A stretch of DNA of 64,000 nt, from the NCBI RefSeq assembly GCF_003626535.1, contig NZ_RBAL01000002.1, positions 310,001 through 374,000 on the forward strand, read 5' to 3'. The stretch comes from Streptomyces hoynatensis (lineage in GTDB: Bacteria; Actinomycetota; Actinomycetes; Streptomycetales; Streptomycetaceae). The notes below the pieces were generated by a model. The model was not told where the DNA came from. It worked only from the letters and a program-made list of their open reading frames with translations, and made no database searches. Each line of letters starts with the position of its first letter. The first letter of the stretch is position 1. A program made the position numbers and the translations under genes. This document shows positions 44,300 through 53,277 of this stretch, piece by piece.

Positions 44300-44333
44300 A
44301 CGTGGCGGGGCGGTTACGGCCGCCCCGCCACGT
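44300..44333. terminator. hairpin terminator of the TerD-DUF475 unit
   Basis: Perfect 14-bp stem (44300-44313 and 44320-44333) with a TTACGG loop, 63 nt after the DUF475 stop and upstream of the TerA gene. Confidence 0.85.
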
Positions 44334-44424
44334 GCGGCCGGGACACGGCACGGTCCGCGCGCACTCGGTGACGGTCGGCGTTCGGCGGGCGGCGGCGCCC
44401 GCGGTGAAGGGGTGGGGTTCAGCC

Positions 44425-45180
44425 ATGGCGTCCCTGTGGTCGTACTGGCGGCACGGCGGCATGCCCAAGCAGAAGTTCGACACGGTGGGCGGCATGTCCA
44501 CCTACGCCTCCGAGCTCACCAAACGGAACCCGACGGCCGCCCTCACCGCGGACGGCGCGGACACCGGCACCCTGCGCATCGACCTGACCTGGCGGATGCG
44601 CGCGAGCAGCGACTTCGACCGGGCCGCCCGCCCCAGCCTGTGGCGGCACCCGCTGAGCGTCTTCAAGCCGGCCGAGGTCCAGGGCCACTCCCAGGGGCTG
44701 GCCAACGTCGACTTCGACCTGGCCTGCCTGTACGAGCTGAAGAGCGGCGCCAAGGGCGTCGTGCAGTCCCTCGGCGGGCTCGTCGGCGACTTCAACGACC
44801 CGCCGTACCTCAAGCTCAGCGGCGACGACAGGTTCGGCAGCGCCTCCGGCGAGAGCATCTACGTCAACCTCGACAAGAAGGACGAGTTCAAGCGGCTGCT
44901 CGTCTTCGTCTACGTCTACGACGGGGTGCCCGCCTTCGCCAGGGCGGACGTGGTCGTCACGCTGGTGGCCGCCGACGGCAAGAACATCGAGATCGGGCTC
45001 ACCGACCGCAGCACGCAGGCGCGTTCCTGCGCGGTGGCGCTGATCGAGCCGCACAAGGGGCACCTGGTCGCCAGGCGGGAGGTCAGGTACGTGTACGGCT
45101 TCCAGTCCGAGATCGACCGGCTCTACGGGTGGGGGATGTCCTGGGGGCGGGGCAGGAAGCCGAGCCGGCTGCGGGCCTGA
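44425..45180 (+). CDS. TerA-like tellurium resistance protein
   Basis: 251 residues. ATG 44425 has AAGGGG about 12 nt upstream; longer in-frame starts precede it but read through the terminator. The TerA-type features are VDFDLACLYELKSGAKGVVQSLG, PPYLKLSGDDRFGSASGES and the end YVYGFQSEIDRLYGWGMSWGRGRKP. The fold is a TerD-related beta-sandwich with acidic metal sites. It likely associates with TerD-family proteins at the membrane. It is monocistronic behind a terminator. Confidence 0.85.
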   Translation: MASLWSYWRHGGMPKQKFDTVGGMSTYASELTKRNPTAALTADGADTGTLRIDLTWRMRASSDFDRAARPSLWRHPLSVFKPAEVQGHSQGLANVDFDLACLYELKSGAKGVVQSLGGLVGDFNDPPYLKLSGDDRFGSASGESIYVNLDKKDEFKRLLVFVYVYDGVPAFARADVVVTLVAADGKNIEIGLTDRSTQARSCAVALIEPHKGHLVARREVRYVYGFQSEIDRLYGWGMSWGRGRKPSRLRA

Positions 45181-45436
45181 GCGCCTCCGCGCCCCCCGGC
45201 GGCCGGTGGCCGCGCGGCCCCGCTTCCCGCCGTCTGCGTACGGTTCGGGTTGCGCCAGGAGCAGCGACAGCACCGTGCGCAACCCGCAACGCCGAGGGCC
45301 GAGTTGAGAACTGCGACGTCGAGGCCGCCGCGCCGGGCCGGGGCCGGTACGTGACCGGCCTGGGCCTCTCCTTCGGCTGAGGCCCCGGGCCCGGGCGGCC
45401 CGTGTGCGGGCCTCCGGCCTGCCCGGCCCGCCCGGT

Positions 45437-46165
45437 TCAGGGGCGCGTGGGCAGGAACTGGGGGCCCTGCGGGGGCAGCGTGAAGCCGGGATCGGGCTGC
45501 GGGGCCGCGAGGGCCCCGGCCGGGGCCGCCTCCGGGACGGCGGGTGGTTCGGCGTCCGGGGGCGGGGCCGGGACGGCGGGCGGCGCGGCCGGGCGGGGCG
45601 GCGCGGCGGGGGCCCCGGCCGCGCGGATGCCGAAGTCCGCGGCCAGCGCGACGAGTCCGCCGGCGTACCCCTGCCCCACGGCGCGGAACTCCCAGCCCTC
45701 GTCCCGCCGCACGCACTCCCCGCACACCACGGCCGTCTCGCCCGCCGCCGGCCGCAGCGGCAGCACGGCCAGCGCGGAGACCCCCGGCCCGCCGGTCGCG
45801 TCCCGCAGCAGCAGCCGCGGCGCGCTCTGCGCCACGGGGAAGCCGTCCGCCCCGTCCACGGAGGCCGCGAGCACCACCCGGGTCACCTCCGCGTCCAGCC
45901 GGGCCAGATCCACGTGCACGGTGTCCCGCTCGCCCGCCGGGTCCTGCCGCTTGGCCAGCTTCCGCACCAGGCCCGTGGGGTGCCGCGGCTGGTTGTAGAA
46001 GACGAAGTCGCCCTCGGAGCGCACGCGCCCCTCCGCGTCGAGCAGCAACGCGGACAGGTCCAGGCCGGGCGCCCCCGCCGCCGTGTCCGTGCGTGCCCAG
46101 CGGAGCACGGCGCGTACGGCGTCGGGGAGATGAATTGTTGCCCCCTTGTCCAATGCGCGTGTCAT
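45437..46165 (-). CDS. TerD-like protein with Pro/Ala-rich tail
   Basis: 242 residues from ATG 46165. Residues 1-180 form a diverged TerD domain: LDLSALLLDAEGRVRSEGDFVFYNQ, then VHVDLARLDAEVTRVVLAASVDG and EFRAVGQGYAGGLVALAADFGI. The last 60 residues are Pro/Ala-rich and probably disordered. It is divergent from the metabolite module at 46403, with 237 nt between starts, so both may be switched together. It probably binds calcium less well, since several acidic positions of typical TerD are replaced. Confidence 0.85.
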   Translation of the reverse strand: MTRALDKGATIHLPDAVRAVLRWARTDTAAGAPGLDLSALLLDAEGRVRSEGDFVFYNQPRHPTGLVRKLAKRQDPAGERDTVHVDLARLDAEVTRVVLAASVDGADGFPVAQSAPRLLLRDATGGPGVSALAVLPLRPAAGETAVVCGECVRRDEGWEFRAVGQGYAGGLVALAADFGIRAAGAPAAPPRPAAPPAVPAPPPDAEPPAVPEAAPAGALAAPQPDPGFTLPPQGPQFLPTRP

Positions 46166-46402
46166 ATCAGGAATCCTGCCTGTCGCCATACTTCCGAAAC
46201 AATGTCGCCCTTACGATTGCTCGCGGGGAGCCATGGCCAAAGCTGCCGCGGCGGCGGGCTCTCCCGGGGCCCGGCGGGGCACCGGGACCGCCGGCCGGGC
46301 GGCCCGCGCGACCGATCGGCCGCCGGCCCGGGACCGGGCGGCCGGCGATCGTCACCGGCCACGCCACCGACCACCGCAGCCCGCAGCACGGGGGGAAGCA
46401 CC

Positions 46403-47626
46403 ATGCGGCACTACGGCCACCTCTCGCCGGAGCAACGGCAGGCCCTGTTCCACCAGGAGCCCGCCGAGTTCGGCCCCTCCTCGCCGGTGAGGACGCTGGG
46501 GGTCGCCCTCGGCGCCACCCTGTACAGCCCCGCCACCCGGCCCGCGCTCGCCGCCGACATCCGCAAGCAGGCCGCCGCGGGCGTGGTGTCCATGGTGCTG
46601 TGCCTGGAGGACTCCATCAGCGACGCCGAGGTTCCCGGCGCCGAGGACAACCTGGTGAGGCAGTTCCACGAGCTGCTCGGCCGCGGCTCGCCCCCGGCGG
46701 GCGGCGGGCCGGGCGGCGGGGGCGGCGCGGCCGGCCGGGCGGCGGGCGAGGCGGCCGGGGAGCTGCCGCTGCTGTTCATCCGCGTCCGGGAACCCGCCCA
46801 GATCGGCAGCCTGGTGCGGCGGCTCGGCCCCGCGGTGCGGCTGCTGACCGGCTTCGTCTTCCCCAAGTTCACCGCCGCCTCGGGGCCCGGCTTCCTGGAG
46901 GCCCTCACCGGCGCGGAAGTGCTGTGCGGGCAGCGCCTGCTCGCGATGCCGGTGCTGGAGTCGCCCGAGCTGCTGCACCTGGAGACGCGGGCCGGGGCCC
47001 TGCGCGCGGTGGCCCGCGTCGTGGACAAGTACCGCCACCGCATACCCGCCCTCCGGCTCGGCGTCACGGACTTCTGCTCCGCCTACGGCCTGCGCCGCGG
47101 GCCCGACATGACCGCCTACGACGTGCACCTGGTCGCCGGCGTCATCGCCGACGTGGTCAACGTCTTCGGCCGGGCCGACGGCAGCGGCCTGACGATCACC
47201 GGGCCGGTGTGGGAGTACTTCCCGGTGCACGAGCGGATGTTCAAGCCGCAGCTGCGCAACAGCCCCTTCAGCGGGCGCGCCGAGGAGCTGCGCAGCCGGC
47301 TCATCGAGCACGACATGGACGGGCTGCTGCAGGAGATCGAGCTGGACCGGGCGAACGGCCTGCTGGGCAAGACCTGCATCCACCCCTCGCACGTGGCGCC
47401 CGTGCACGCCCTGTCCGTGGTCACCCACGAGGAGTTCAGCGACGCCGCCGACATCCTCGGCACCGGCCCGGGCGGCGGGGTGCTGCGCTCGGCGTACACC
47501 AACAAGATGAACGAGGTGAAGCCGCACCGGGCCTGGGCGGAGAAGACCATGCTGCGCGCCGAGGTCTTCGGCGCGGCCCGGGACGGCGTCGACTTCGTCG
47601 ACCTGCTCGCGGCGGGCCTCGCGTGA
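46403..47626 (+). CDS. HpcH/HpaI-type C-C bond lyase of the Ter module
   Basis: 407 residues. A TIM-barrel citrate-lyase-beta relative found in Ter operons. VSMVLCLEDSISDAEV has the acidic metal ligands, LTGFVFPKFTA and LGVTDFCSAYGLRRGPDMT are barrel strands, and GKTCIHPSHVAPVHAL is the usual CoA-lyase strand. A Gly/Ala-rich insert lies at about residues 92-116. ATG 46403 has GGGGGAAG upstream. Its TGA overlaps the GTG of the next gene. From published analysis of Ter systems, it should help make a nucleoside-like metabolite; the reaction is unproven. Confidence 0.88.
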   Translation: MRHYGHLSPEQRQALFHQEPAEFGPSSPVRTLGVALGATLYSPATRPALAADIRKQAAAGVVSMVLCLEDSISDAEVPGAEDNLVRQFHELLGRGSPPAGGGPGGGGGAAGRAAGEAAGELPLLFIRVREPAQIGSLVRRLGPAVRLLTGFVFPKFTAASGPGFLEALTGAEVLCGQRLLAMPVLESPELLHLETRAGALRAVARVVDKYRHRIPALRLGVTDFCSAYGLRRGPDMTAYDVHLVAGVIADVVNVFGRADGSGLTITGPVWEYFPVHERMFKPQLRNSPFSGRAEELRSRLIEHDMDGLLQEIELDRANGLLGKTCIHPSHVAPVHALSVVTHEEFSDAADILGTGPGGGVLRSAYTNKMNEVKPHRAWAEKTMLRAEVFGAARDGVDFVDLLAAGLA

Positions 47627-50178
47627 GCCGCGGGGAGGCCCGGGAGGGCGCCGCGCCGCAGCCGGGGACGCCGCCGGCGGCCTGGCCGGGGGAGTGGGTC
47701 ACCGAGCGGCTCGGCGTCGAGCTGCGCGGCGAGGGGGCGCGCGAACTGCTCGGCCTCGCGCTGCGCCGCAACCCCAAACGCGCCCACCTGCTGGTGTCCG
47801 GCGTGCTCGGCAAGCACGTGCCGCGCGACCCGCGCCTGGTGTACCGGACCGGCGTCGAACTCGGCCGCAGGACGGCCGCCCTGCTGGGCGGGGCGGCGGG
47901 CGTGGTGGTCCTCGGCTACGCGGAGACCGCCACCGGCCTCGGCCACAGCGTGGCCGACGGCCTGGACGCGCCCTGCGTGCACTCCACCCGCCGCCCGGTG
48001 CCCGGGGTGCTCCCGTTCGGCGGCTTCGAGGAGGAGCACAGCCACCACACCTCGCACCTGCTGCTCCCCGCCGACCCCGCGCTGCTCGCCGGGGACGGGC
48101 CGCTCGTGCTGGTCGACGACGAACTGTCCACCGGCAGGACCGTGCGCAACACCATCGCGGCCCTGCACCGGGTCGCGCCGCGCCGCCGCTACGTGGTGGC
48201 CACCCTGGTCGACATGCGCGGGGAGGCGGACGTGGCCGGGTTCGGGAAGTTCGCCGCCGAACTCGGGGCGCGCGTCGAGGTGGTCGCCCTCGCCCGGGGC
48301 GGCGTGCGCCTCCCCGCCGACGTCCTGGCCCGCGGCGCCGCCCTGGTGGCCGCCCTCGACTCCGCTGCCCCGCCCGCCCCTTCGCCCGCCCCTTCGCCCG
48401 CCGCGGTTCCGGCGGCGGCCGGGGCGGCGCCGGGGGCGGCGGGAGAGCCGGGGGCGCCGGGGGCGGCGCCCGGAGGGGCATCCGCCGCGCGGCGCCTCGT
48501 GCTCGACTGGCCGGCGGGCGTGCCGGACGGCGGCCGCCACGGCTTCACCCCCTCGCACCGCCGGCGCCTTGAGGCGGCGCTCCCCGGCCTCGCCCGGCGG
48601 CTCGCCGCCGCGCTGCCCGAGACGGCCCGCGACATCCTCGTCCTCGGCACCGAGGAGCTGATGTACGCCCCGCTGCGCCTGGCCGCCGCCCTCGCCGAAC
48701 TCCCCGGGCGGCGCGTCCGCTTCTCCACCACCACCCGCTCCCCGGTCCTCGCCGTGGACGAGCCCGGCTACGCGATCCGCAGCGCCCTCACCTTCCCCGC
48801 CCACGACGCGCCCGCCGACGGGCCGGGCCCGCGCTACGCCTACAACATCGCGGGACGCCCCTGGGACGCCGTGCTCCTGCTCACCGACTCGGCCGGGGAC
48901 ACCCCCGCGCTGCACGCCCCCGGCGGCCTCCTGGACCGGCTGGCCGGCCTCACCCCCCACCTGGGCTACGCCGTCATACCCGACCGCCGCCTCGCCGACC
49001 CGCTGCGCGGCCCCGCGTTCTCCTCCTACGCGCCCGAGGACGTCGGCTGGCTGCTCCAGGACCTCTCCGAGGTCACCCTGGAGGCCCCCACCGAGGAGCG
49101 GGAGGAGGCCATCCAGTCCGGCGGCGCGCACTACGCCGAGTCGCTGCCCGTGGAGTACCAGCCGAGCCCCGAGTACCAGCGCCTCTTCCACGCCGCCCTG
49201 GAGTCCGCCGCGGCCCGCGTGGCCCGCGCGGTCGGCACGGTCACCGAACTCGTCCTCGCCGAGCGCACCCGCGCCACGAGCCGCCCCGTCCTGGTCTCGC
49301 TCGCCCGCGCCGGCACCCCCGTCGGCGTGCTGATGCGCCGCTGGGCCGCCCACGCGCACGGCCTCGACCTGCCGCACTACGCGATCTCCATCGTCCGCGG
49401 CCAGGGCATCGACACCGCCGCCCTGCGCTGGCTGGCCGCCCACCACGACCCGGCGGACGTCGTCTTCGTCGACGGCTGGACCGGCAAGGGCGCCATCACC
49501 AGGGAACTGACCGCGGCGCTCGCCCCCTTCCCCGCCTTCGACCCCTCCCTCGCGGTCCTCGCCGACCCCGGCCGCTGCGTGACCACCTACGGCACCCGCG
49601 AGGACTTCCTGATCCCCTCCGCCTGCCTCAACTCCACCGTCTCCGGGCTGATATCCCGCACGGTGCTGCGCGCCGACCTGGTGGGCCCCGACGACTTCCA
49701 CGGCGCCAAGCACTACCGCGAACTGGCCCACGCCGACCTGTCCGCCCACTTCCTCGACACCGTCCAGGCCCACTTCGCCGACCCGGCGCTGGCCGCGGGC
49801 GCCGCCGCGGACGCCGCCGCCCTGGCCCGGGCCGACCGCACCCCCACCTGGGAGGGCCGGCGGGCCGTCGAACGGATCAGCGCGGAGTACGGCATCGGCG
49901 ACCCCAACCTGGTCAAGCCCGGCGTCGGCGAGACCACCCGGGTCCTGCTGCGCCGCGTGCCCTGGCGGGTCCTCGCCAGGCGCGGCGCCGGCGCCGACCT
50001 CGACCACATCAGGCTCCTGGCCGCGCAGCGCGGCGTGCCCGTGGAGGAGGTCGACGGGCTGCCCTACAGTTGCGTCGGCCTGATCCACCCCCGGTACACC
50101 AAGGGCGCCACCGGCGCCGACGGCAAGGCCGCGGGCGGGCCGCCGCCCGGCCCCGAGGACGGAGGGTCCCCGCGTTGA
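47623..50178 (+). CDS. fused PRTase-TRSP-StiP-PELOTA protein of the Ter module
   Basis: 851 residues. The GTG at 47623 overlaps the upstream stop (GTGA). Residues 1-245 are a phosphoribosyltransferase with PRPP loop DDELSTGRT (165-173). A Pro/Ala/Gly linker (247-290) follows. The TRSP domain (about 291-460) contains STTTRSP. The StiP-like part (about 465-750) has VLVSLARAGTPVGVL, HYAISIVRGQGID, a second PRPP-loop-like DGWTGKG (617-623) and CLNSTVSGLISRTVL. The end (about 770-835, RGVPVEEVDGLPYSCVGLIH) fits the PELOTA RNA-binding domain. Usually PRTase-TRSP and StiP-PELOTA are two genes. No ATG or GTG start codon is in frame near residue 460, so this is a true fusion. Confidence 0.88.
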   Translation: MSRGEAREGAAPQPGTPPAAWPGEWVTERLGVELRGEGARELLGLALRRNPKRAHLLVSGVLGKHVPRDPRLVYRTGVELGRRTAALLGGAAGVVVLGYAETATGLGHSVADGLDAPCVHSTRRPVPGVLPFGGFEEEHSHHTSHLLLPADPALLAGDGPLVLVDDELSTGRTVRNTIAALHRVAPRRRYVVATLVDMRGEADVAGFGKFAAELGARVEVVALARGGVRLPADVLARGAALVAALDSAAPPAPSPAPSPAAVPAAAGAAPGAAGEPGAPGAAPGGASAARRLVLDWPAGVPDGGRHGFTPSHRRRLEAALPGLARRLAAALPETARDILVLGTEELMYAPLRLAAALAELPGRRVRFSTTTRSPVLAVDEPGYAIRSALTFPAHDAPADGPGPRYAYNIAGRPWDAVLLLTDSAGDTPALHAPGGLLDRLAGLTPHLGYAVIPDRRLADPLRGPAFSSYAPEDVGWLLQDLSEVTLEAPTEEREEAIQSGGAHYAESLPVEYQPSPEYQRLFHAALESAAARVARAVGTVTELVLAERTRATSRPVLVSLARAGTPVGVLMRRWAAHAHGLDLPHYAISIVRGQGIDTAALRWLAAHHDPADVVFVDGWTGKGAITRELTAALAPFPAFDPSLAVLADPGRCVTTYGTREDFLIPSACLNSTVSGLISRTVLRADLVGPDDFHGAKHYRELAHADLSAHFLDTVQAHFADPALAAGAAADAAALARADRTPTWEGRRAVERISAEYGIGDPNLVKPGVGETTRVLLRRVPWRVLARRGAGADLDHIRLLAAQRGVPVEEVDGLPYSCVGLIHPRYTKGATGADGKAAGGPPPGPEDGGSPR

Positions 50179-51029
50179 TCCGCACCCTGGTCGCCAGCGA
50201 CCTGGACCGCACCCTCGTGTACTCGGCCGCCGCGCTGGAGCTCGACGTGCCGGACGCGCGCGCGCCGCGGCTGCTGTGCGTGGAGGTCTACCAGGGGCGC
50301 CCCCTGTCGTACCTCACCGAGGCCGCGGCCGCGCTGCTCGCCGAACTCGCCGCGCACCCGGGCGCGTTGTTCGTGCCCACCACCACCCGCACCCGGGAGC
50401 AGTACCGCCGGGTGCGGCTGCCCGGGCCCCCGCCGCGGTACGCGATCTGCGCCAACGGCGGGCACCTGCTGGTGGACGGCGAGACCGACCACGACTGGCA
50501 CGCCGCCGTGCGGCGCGCCCTGGCCGCCGACTGCGCCCCCCTGGAGGAGGTGCGCGCCCACCTGCGGCGCGGCGCGGACCCGGCCTGGCTGCTGAAGGAG
50601 CGGGAGGCGGAGTCGCTGTTCGCCTACCTCGTCGTGGACCGCTCCCTGCTGCCGGAGACCTGGATGAAGGAACTCGCCGCCTGGGCCGCGCCCCGCGGCT
50701 GGACGGTCTCCCTCCAGGGCCGCAAGCTGTACGCGGTGCCCCGCCCGCTCACCAAGTCGGCCGCCGTGGCCGAACTCGTCCGCCGCACCGGCGCGGGCCA
50801 GGTCCTCGCCGCCGGGGACTCGCTCCTCGACGCCGACCTGCTGCTGGCCGCCGACCGCGCCTGGCGGCCGGGCCACGGCGAACTCGCCGCCGGCGGCTGG
50901 ACCGCCCCGCACGTCACCCCCCTCGCCTCCCGCGGGGTCAGAAGCGGCGAGGAGATCCTCGGCGCGTTTCTCGGCGGCCTGCCTCCGGCCGGCGGGACGG
51001 TGGGCGGCCCGGGGCCTGTCCCCGGCTGA
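50175..51029 (+). CDS. HAD-superfamily phosphatase of the Ter module
   Basis: 284 residues from TTG 50175, which overlaps the preceding TGA (TTGA) with GGAGGG upstream. The Cof-type HAD motifs are DLDRTL (nucleophile Asp), TTTRTREQ (Thr of motif II), K in LTKSAAV and GDSLLDADLL (motif IV). It likely removes a phosphate from the product of the phosphoribosyltransferase. It is the third translationally coupled gene of the module. Its last 92 nt overlap the convergent DUF4383 gene. Confidence 0.9.
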   Translation: MIRTLVASDLDRTLVYSAAALELDVPDARAPRLLCVEVYQGRPLSYLTEAAAALLAELAAHPGALFVPTTTRTREQYRRVRLPGPPPRYAICANGGHLLVDGETDHDWHAAVRRALAADCAPLEEVRAHLRRGADPAWLLKEREAESLFAYLVVDRSLLPETWMKELAAWAAPRGWTVSLQGRKLYAVPRPLTKSAAVAELVRRTGAGQVLAAGDSLLDADLLLAADRAWRPGHGELAAGGWTAPHVTPLASRGVRSGEEILGAFLGGLPPAGGTVGGPGPVPG

Positions 51030-51624
51030 ACTCCTGCTGCCGCCGCTCCGACAGCTCCCGCCGCCTGGCGGCCTCCACCTCGTACTCGGGGTTGCGCGCC
51101 CGGAAGTACGGGTTGTCGTGCGGCAGCCGCCCGCTGACCCGCCCGTACATGCCGAAGACGAGCAGCAGCAGTCCCACCACGAAGCTGAAGATCACGTTCG
51201 CGATGCGGAAGTTGAGGAAGTTCAGCGGCGTGCGGATGACCGCCAGATTGACGAAGCCGCTCAGCAGGAACAGCAGGCCGACGATCAGGTTCAGGTTGGA
51301 GGCGAAGTTCCCGCCCTTGATCATCCCGGAGAACAGGACGAGGCCGACCAGGATCGAGAGCCAGCTCAGCGCCCCGTCGGTGTGCAGCCCGACCACGGTG
51401 TCGTCGCCGTTCGACCAGAAGCCGATCGAGGAGAACACGCCCAGCAGGCCGAAGACCACGAGACAGATCCCGACCAGCGCCGCACCCACCCGGTAGACCC
51501 GGCTCAGCCGCTGGTCGGTGGGCAGCGACTCGTCCAGCCGCGCCTGTGAGAAGAGACCACGCGGGGTGTTCCGCGGCAGCCGCGGCTCCCCGCGCGCGAA
51601 CGGACTTTCGTGCGCATGGCTCAT
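50938..51624 (-). CDS. DUF4383 membrane protein
   Basis: 228 residues from ATG 51624. Four membrane helices are clear: VGAALVGICLVVFGLLGVF, LSILVGLVLFSGMI, LIVGLLFLLSGFVNLAVI and ANVIFSFVVGLLLLVFGMYG. The block TPLNFLNFRIANVIFSFVVG is typical of DUF4383. A charged 60-residue C-terminal tail rich in Arg and Glu extends into the cytoplasm. Its 3' end overlaps the HAD gene. The function is unknown. Confidence 0.82.
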   Translation of the reverse strand: MSHAHESPFARGEPRLPRNTPRGLFSQARLDESLPTDQRLSRVYRVGAALVGICLVVFGLLGVFSSIGFWSNGDDTVVGLHTDGALSWLSILVGLVLFSGMIKGGNFASNLNLIVGLLFLLSGFVNLAVIRTPLNFLNFRIANVIFSFVVGLLLLVFGMYGRVSGRLPHDNPYFRARNPEYEVEAARRRELSERRQQEFSRGQAPGRPPSRRPEAGRRETRRGSPRRF

Positions 51625-51667
51625 GCACCCCCGCGTACCCCCGCGAAACGGTGCCAATCGCGTGCGC

Positions 51668-51876
51668 GGCCTGCCTCCGGCGTTGCGCGGTCCGCCTCCG
51701 GCGTTGCGCGGCCCCGGCCTCCGGCGTTGCCCGCCGGGCGGGTGCGGCCCCGGCCTCCGGCGTGGCGTGGTCCGGCGCCCGGCGCCCGGCGCCCGGCGCA
51801 GCGTTGGGCGGCCCCGGCGCCCGGCGTGGCGCGGTCCGGCGCCCGGCGTTGCGCGGTCCGGCGCCCGGCGTGTCGC
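51668..51876. repeat. imperfect 21-23 bp repeat array
   Basis: About eight degenerate copies built on TCCGGCGTTGCGC and GGTCCGGCGCCCGGCG lie in the 300-nt gap between the coiled-coil gene's end and the DUF4383 gene's start. Nothing else is recognisable in the gap. Confidence 0.65.
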
Positions 51877-51924
51877 CCGCCGGGCCGGGCGCGGTACGGC
51901 CCCCCGGGGGTGCGTTCCCGTGCC

Positions 51925-53277
51925 TCAGCGGCCGGCGCGGATGTCCTCGACCACCGCGGCCACCGCGTTCCGTACCGCCTCGGTTTCGTTCAGGAACAGC
52001 CAGTAGTCGGGGTTGCGCCCGCCGCCCTCCAGGTCGGCGACCGCGCGTTCGAGCCGTGCCACGGCGGCGTCCAGCGGCCTGGCGTGCCGCGGCTCGGGAA
52101 CGGAGCGGCCGCTCATCGCCAGCCGTTGCGCGTCCCTGATGACGAAACGCGTCCGCTCGATCTCCTTCTTCGGGTCGAAGGACACCTCGTTCAGCCGCCG
52201 CAGCCGCTCCCCGGCCGCGGACACCGCCTCGTCGGTGCGGCCGAGCAGCGCGTGCACCGTGGACAGCCGGGCCGTCGCGTCGGCGAACCGCTGCTCCTGC
52301 CTGGCCTGCCGCGCCTCCCGCAGCGCCTCCTGCGCCTGCCTGACCGACTCGGCCGCCTGCTCGGGCACCCGCTGGAGGTCCTGCCAGCAGGCCACGCTGA
52401 ACCGGCGCCGCAGCTCGCTGAGCACCGGCTCCACCTGCCCGGCGCGCGTCGTGATGGCCTCGGCCCTGGTCCGCAGCGAGGACAGCCGCCGGTCGATCTC
52501 GGCCGCCCGCTCCGGCAGCCGCCGCACCTCGGCCGCGATGGCCTCCGCCCGGCTCCGCACCTGCTCGGCGCGCCGGATCGTCGGCTGCACGCCGTGCCGG
52601 CCCGCGCCCTCGTTCAGCAGCCGCAACTCCGGGCCGAGCGCCGCGAGCGCCGCCGCGGGCTCCTCCGCCGTCAGGCCCGCCGCCCGCGCCTCGTCCAGCG
52701 CCGCCGTCGCCTCCCGCAGCGCCTGCCTGGCCCGCTCCGCGGCCGGGGCCACCTGCGCCAGCTGGGTCTCGGCCCGCTGCTGGAGCGGGCCCAGGCCCCG
52801 GCCGAAGCGCTCCAGCTCCTCCTTGGCCTTCAGCAGGTCGTTCCGCGCCGCGATCAGGGCGTGCCTGGCGCGGTTGGCCGCGTCGCCGTCCAGGTGGGCG
52901 CTGTCCAGGTCGTGCGCGTCCATCGCGGCGATGTACGACGCGCTGACCTCGTCCACCCGCCGCCCGAGCGCCGCGAACTCGGCCGCGGCCCGCGCCGCCT
53001 GCGGCGAGTCGTCCGCCGCGCCGATCGTCTCCAGGGTGATCCGCAGGTCGCGCTGCGTGGTGTCCAGCTCGTAGAACGCGGCGGCCGCGGCATCCTTCGC
53101 CTCCTGGGCCGCGGCCCGCAGGTCCTCGGTCCTGCCCCGCCGCCACGGCCGGGTGCCGCCCCCGGCGAACGCCCCGGGCAGGGCCCCGGGCAGCACGGCC
53201 CGCGCCAGCACGAACACGGACAGCGGCGGCAGCACCACATGGGCGGCGAGTTCCTTCGCGAGGCGCCTGGCTGTCAC
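51925..53277 (-). CDS. long coiled-coil protein with N-terminal membrane segment
   Basis: 450 residues. GTG 53277 has GAGAGG 6 nt upstream. A possible membrane segment lies at about 12-38 (HVVLPPLSVFVLARAVLPG). The rest is almost all helical and heptad-rich (KAKEELERFGRGLGPLQQRAE, QAQEALREARQARQEQRF), with an intermediate bend at AAALAALGPELRLLNEGAG. No enzyme motif is present. Similar TPM-like or PspA-like proteins accompany stress loci, but homology is not established. It is opposite in strand to the Ter module and upstream of the tRNA. Confidence 0.7.
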   Translation of the reverse strand: MTARRLAKELAAHVVLPPLSVFVLARAVLPGALPGAFAGGGTRPWRRGRTEDLRAAAQEAKDAAAAAFYELDTTQRDLRITLETIGAADDSPQAARAAAEFAALGRRVDEVSASYIAAMDAHDLDSAHLDGDAANRARHALIAARNDLLKAKEELERFGRGLGPLQQRAETQLAQVAPAAERARQALREATAALDEARAAGLTAEEPAAALAALGPELRLLNEGAGRHGVQPTIRRAEQVRSRAEAIAAEVRRLPERAAEIDRRLSSLRTRAEAITTRAGQVEPVLSELRRRFSVACWQDLQRVPEQAAESVRQAQEALREARQARQEQRFADATARLSTVHALLGRTDEAVSAAGERLRRLNEVSFDPKKEIERTRFVIRDAQRLAMSGRSVPEPRHARPLDAAVARLERAVADLEGGGRNPDYWLFLNETEAVRNAVAAVVEDIRAGR

